NCBI GenBank assembly: GCA_030152265.1
Contig: JASLHQ010000007.1
Coordinates: 1 to 14,559, forward strand
Origin: Savagea sp.
GTDB lineage: Bacteria > Bacillota > Bacilli > Bacillales_A > Planococcaceae
Reading direction: 5' to 3'
DNA length: 14,559 bases
Made by a program: the position numbers and the translations under genes. The first letter of the stretch is position 1. Each line of letters begins with the position of its first letter. Below, piece by piece: positions 14,101-14,559 of this stretch. Under the pieces are notes generated by a model that ran no database searches, was not told where the DNA came from, and saw only the letters and a program-made list of their open reading frames with translations.

Positions 14101-14201
14101 CTTATCTTTCAGAATAAATATTCTGTAGGAGTTGGCACCTTCCTAATAAATTAGGGGTTGCTGGACGTCATCGGGCCTATCCCTCGGTCGCTCTTGATAA
14201 G
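14101..14201 (-). ncRNA. SAM-I riboswitch (S-box A) upstream of metQ1
   Basis: Complete S-box aptamer on the minus strand: P1 CUUAUC, GAGCGACCGAGGGA, GGCCCGAUGACGUCCAGCAACC, a P3 hairpin (CCUAAU/AUUAGG), AAGGUGCCAACUCCU, the P4 hairpin CAGAAUA/UAUUCUG and P1 GAUAAG. It is followed by a clear terminator at 14044-14083. It should shut off the methionine transport unit when S-adenosylmethionine is abundant. Confidence 0.97.
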
Positions 14202-14252
14202 TAAAATATAAAGTTTGGAAGCATTTCGTTCTTTCGAATTTAATGTGACTCA

Positions 14253-14281
14253 ATTATAGGTGAGGCTTTTTTATTTGTCAA
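14253..14281 (-). promoter_or_regulatory. Consensus sigma-A promoter of the methionine transport unit
   Basis: Minus-strand TTGACA (14281-14276), 17-bp spacer, TATAAT (14258-14253): a perfect match to the consensus at all twelve positions with ideal spacing. It drives S-box A and the genes after it. With such a strong promoter, expression depends on the riboswitch. No other convincing promoter was seen between metQ1 and the oxidase, so the unit may run from here to the terminator at 9274. Confidence 0.9.
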
Positions 14282-14295
14282 ACCTTTTTGAAAAG

Positions 14296-14559
14296 TCACT
14301 TTTCCTCATTCTTTTTCTCGATATGTGGTTTTACATATTGTTCCACAAGTTCGCCAGTACGATGGAATTTCGCTACTTTCGCATTCGGATCTCCTGGAGC
14401 TGCATTTTGTAAAACGACTAGGAAGCGAGTTCCTTCAATTTCACCCGTCCCGATAAAGTTTTGTCCTGCTTCAATCGTGTAGCCTGTTTTTAAGCCGTCG
14501 ATATATGGCAAATAGGCTGGTTGCCCTTCGAGTGCTAAGTTCGTCGTTTTTGCATAGTA
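14296..14559 (-). CDS. D-alanyl-D-alanine carboxypeptidase, S11 family (C-terminal end only)
   Basis: Only the last 87 residues are in the window. They contain DGLKTGYT, the KTG motif of penicillin-binding serine carboxypeptidases of family S11, in the family context Y.DGLKTGYT..AG.NFIGTGE..GTRF.VVLQNA. These enzymes remove the terminal D-Ala from peptidoglycan stem peptides outside the membrane. The protein ends soon after the catalytic domain (KPHIEKKNEEK), so this end shows no long C-terminal beta domain of the PBP5 type. The Ser-X-X-Lys and Ser-X-Asn motifs are beyond the window. No terminator is evident between its stop and the met promoter 15 bp later. Confidence 0.88.
   Translation of the reverse strand, partial: YYAKTTNLALEGQPAYLPYIDGLKTGYTIEAGQNFIGTGEIEGTRFLVVLQNAAPGDPNAKVAKFHRTGELVEQYVKPHIEKKNEEK

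Noticed and set aside
14276..14312. Terminator after the D-Ala-D-Ala carboxypeptidase
   Set aside because: GAAAAG/CTTTTC can form a small hairpin on the minus strand, but A residues follow, not T; the next T-run belongs to no stem.

Overview
The window looks like chromosomal DNA of a low-to-moderate GC Gram-positive bacterium of the class Bacilli; genus and species cannot be fixed from the sequence. The evidence is strong AGGAGG-type ribosome binding sites, sigma-A promoters, a CcpA-type cre box, a TPP riboswitch and two SAM-I (S-box) riboswitches, lipobox lipoproteins, and an operator resembling the MhqR sites of Bacillus. There are no RNA genes, insertion sequences, prophage genes or CRISPR arrays. 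It reads as a metabolic and transport region.

Layout. (1) 1-1103 (-): an ExaC/AcoD-type acetaldehyde/aldehyde dehydrogenase, cut at its 3' end by the window edge. Upstream are a perfect cre box and a long palindrome over the probable promoter. (2) 1333-3046 (-): a DASS/SLC13 sodium:dicarboxylate/sulfate symporter gene split by an exact 46-bp tandem duplication. Removing one copy restores a single 555-residue protein. (3) 3334-4575 (+): a zinc-dependent M20 amidohydrolase of the carbamoylase/allantoate amidohydrolase family, divergent from the symporter. (4) 4614-6223 (-): a two-gene quinone/electrophile detoxification unit, an MhqO-like ring-cleaving dioxygenase followed by WrbA, behind a textbook promoter with an MhqR-like operator just downstream of its -10. 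(5) 6338-9265 (+): the thiamine salvage operon thiM-thiD-thiE-thiW under a TPP riboswitch with an intrinsic terminator. (6) 14281-9309 (-): a methionine transport transcription unit, promoter - S-box A with terminator - metQ1 - S-box B without a recognisable terminator - metQ2 - metN - metI, followed after 16 bp by an FMN-dependent alpha-hydroxy-acid oxidase. (7) 14296-14559 (-): the C-terminal end of an S11 D-alanyl-D-alanine carboxypeptidase.

How the genes work together. The thi genes salvage thiazole and HMP and join them to thiamine phosphate; ThiW probably imports the thiazole. The Met genes form a complete MetQ-MetN-MetI importer, with a second solute-binding lipoprotein produced by duplication of an S-box-metQ unit. 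The oxidase at the end of that unit may be under the same SAM control, which suggests use of a hydroxy analogue of methionine; this is inference.

The observations most worth checking are the 46-bp duplication that splits the transporter and leaves a stop codon one base before an in-frame ATG, the internal S-box that lacks a terminator and whose P1 is followed at once by seven U, the oxidase joined to the met unit, and the MhqR-like operator. I did not find an obviously new multi-gene system.
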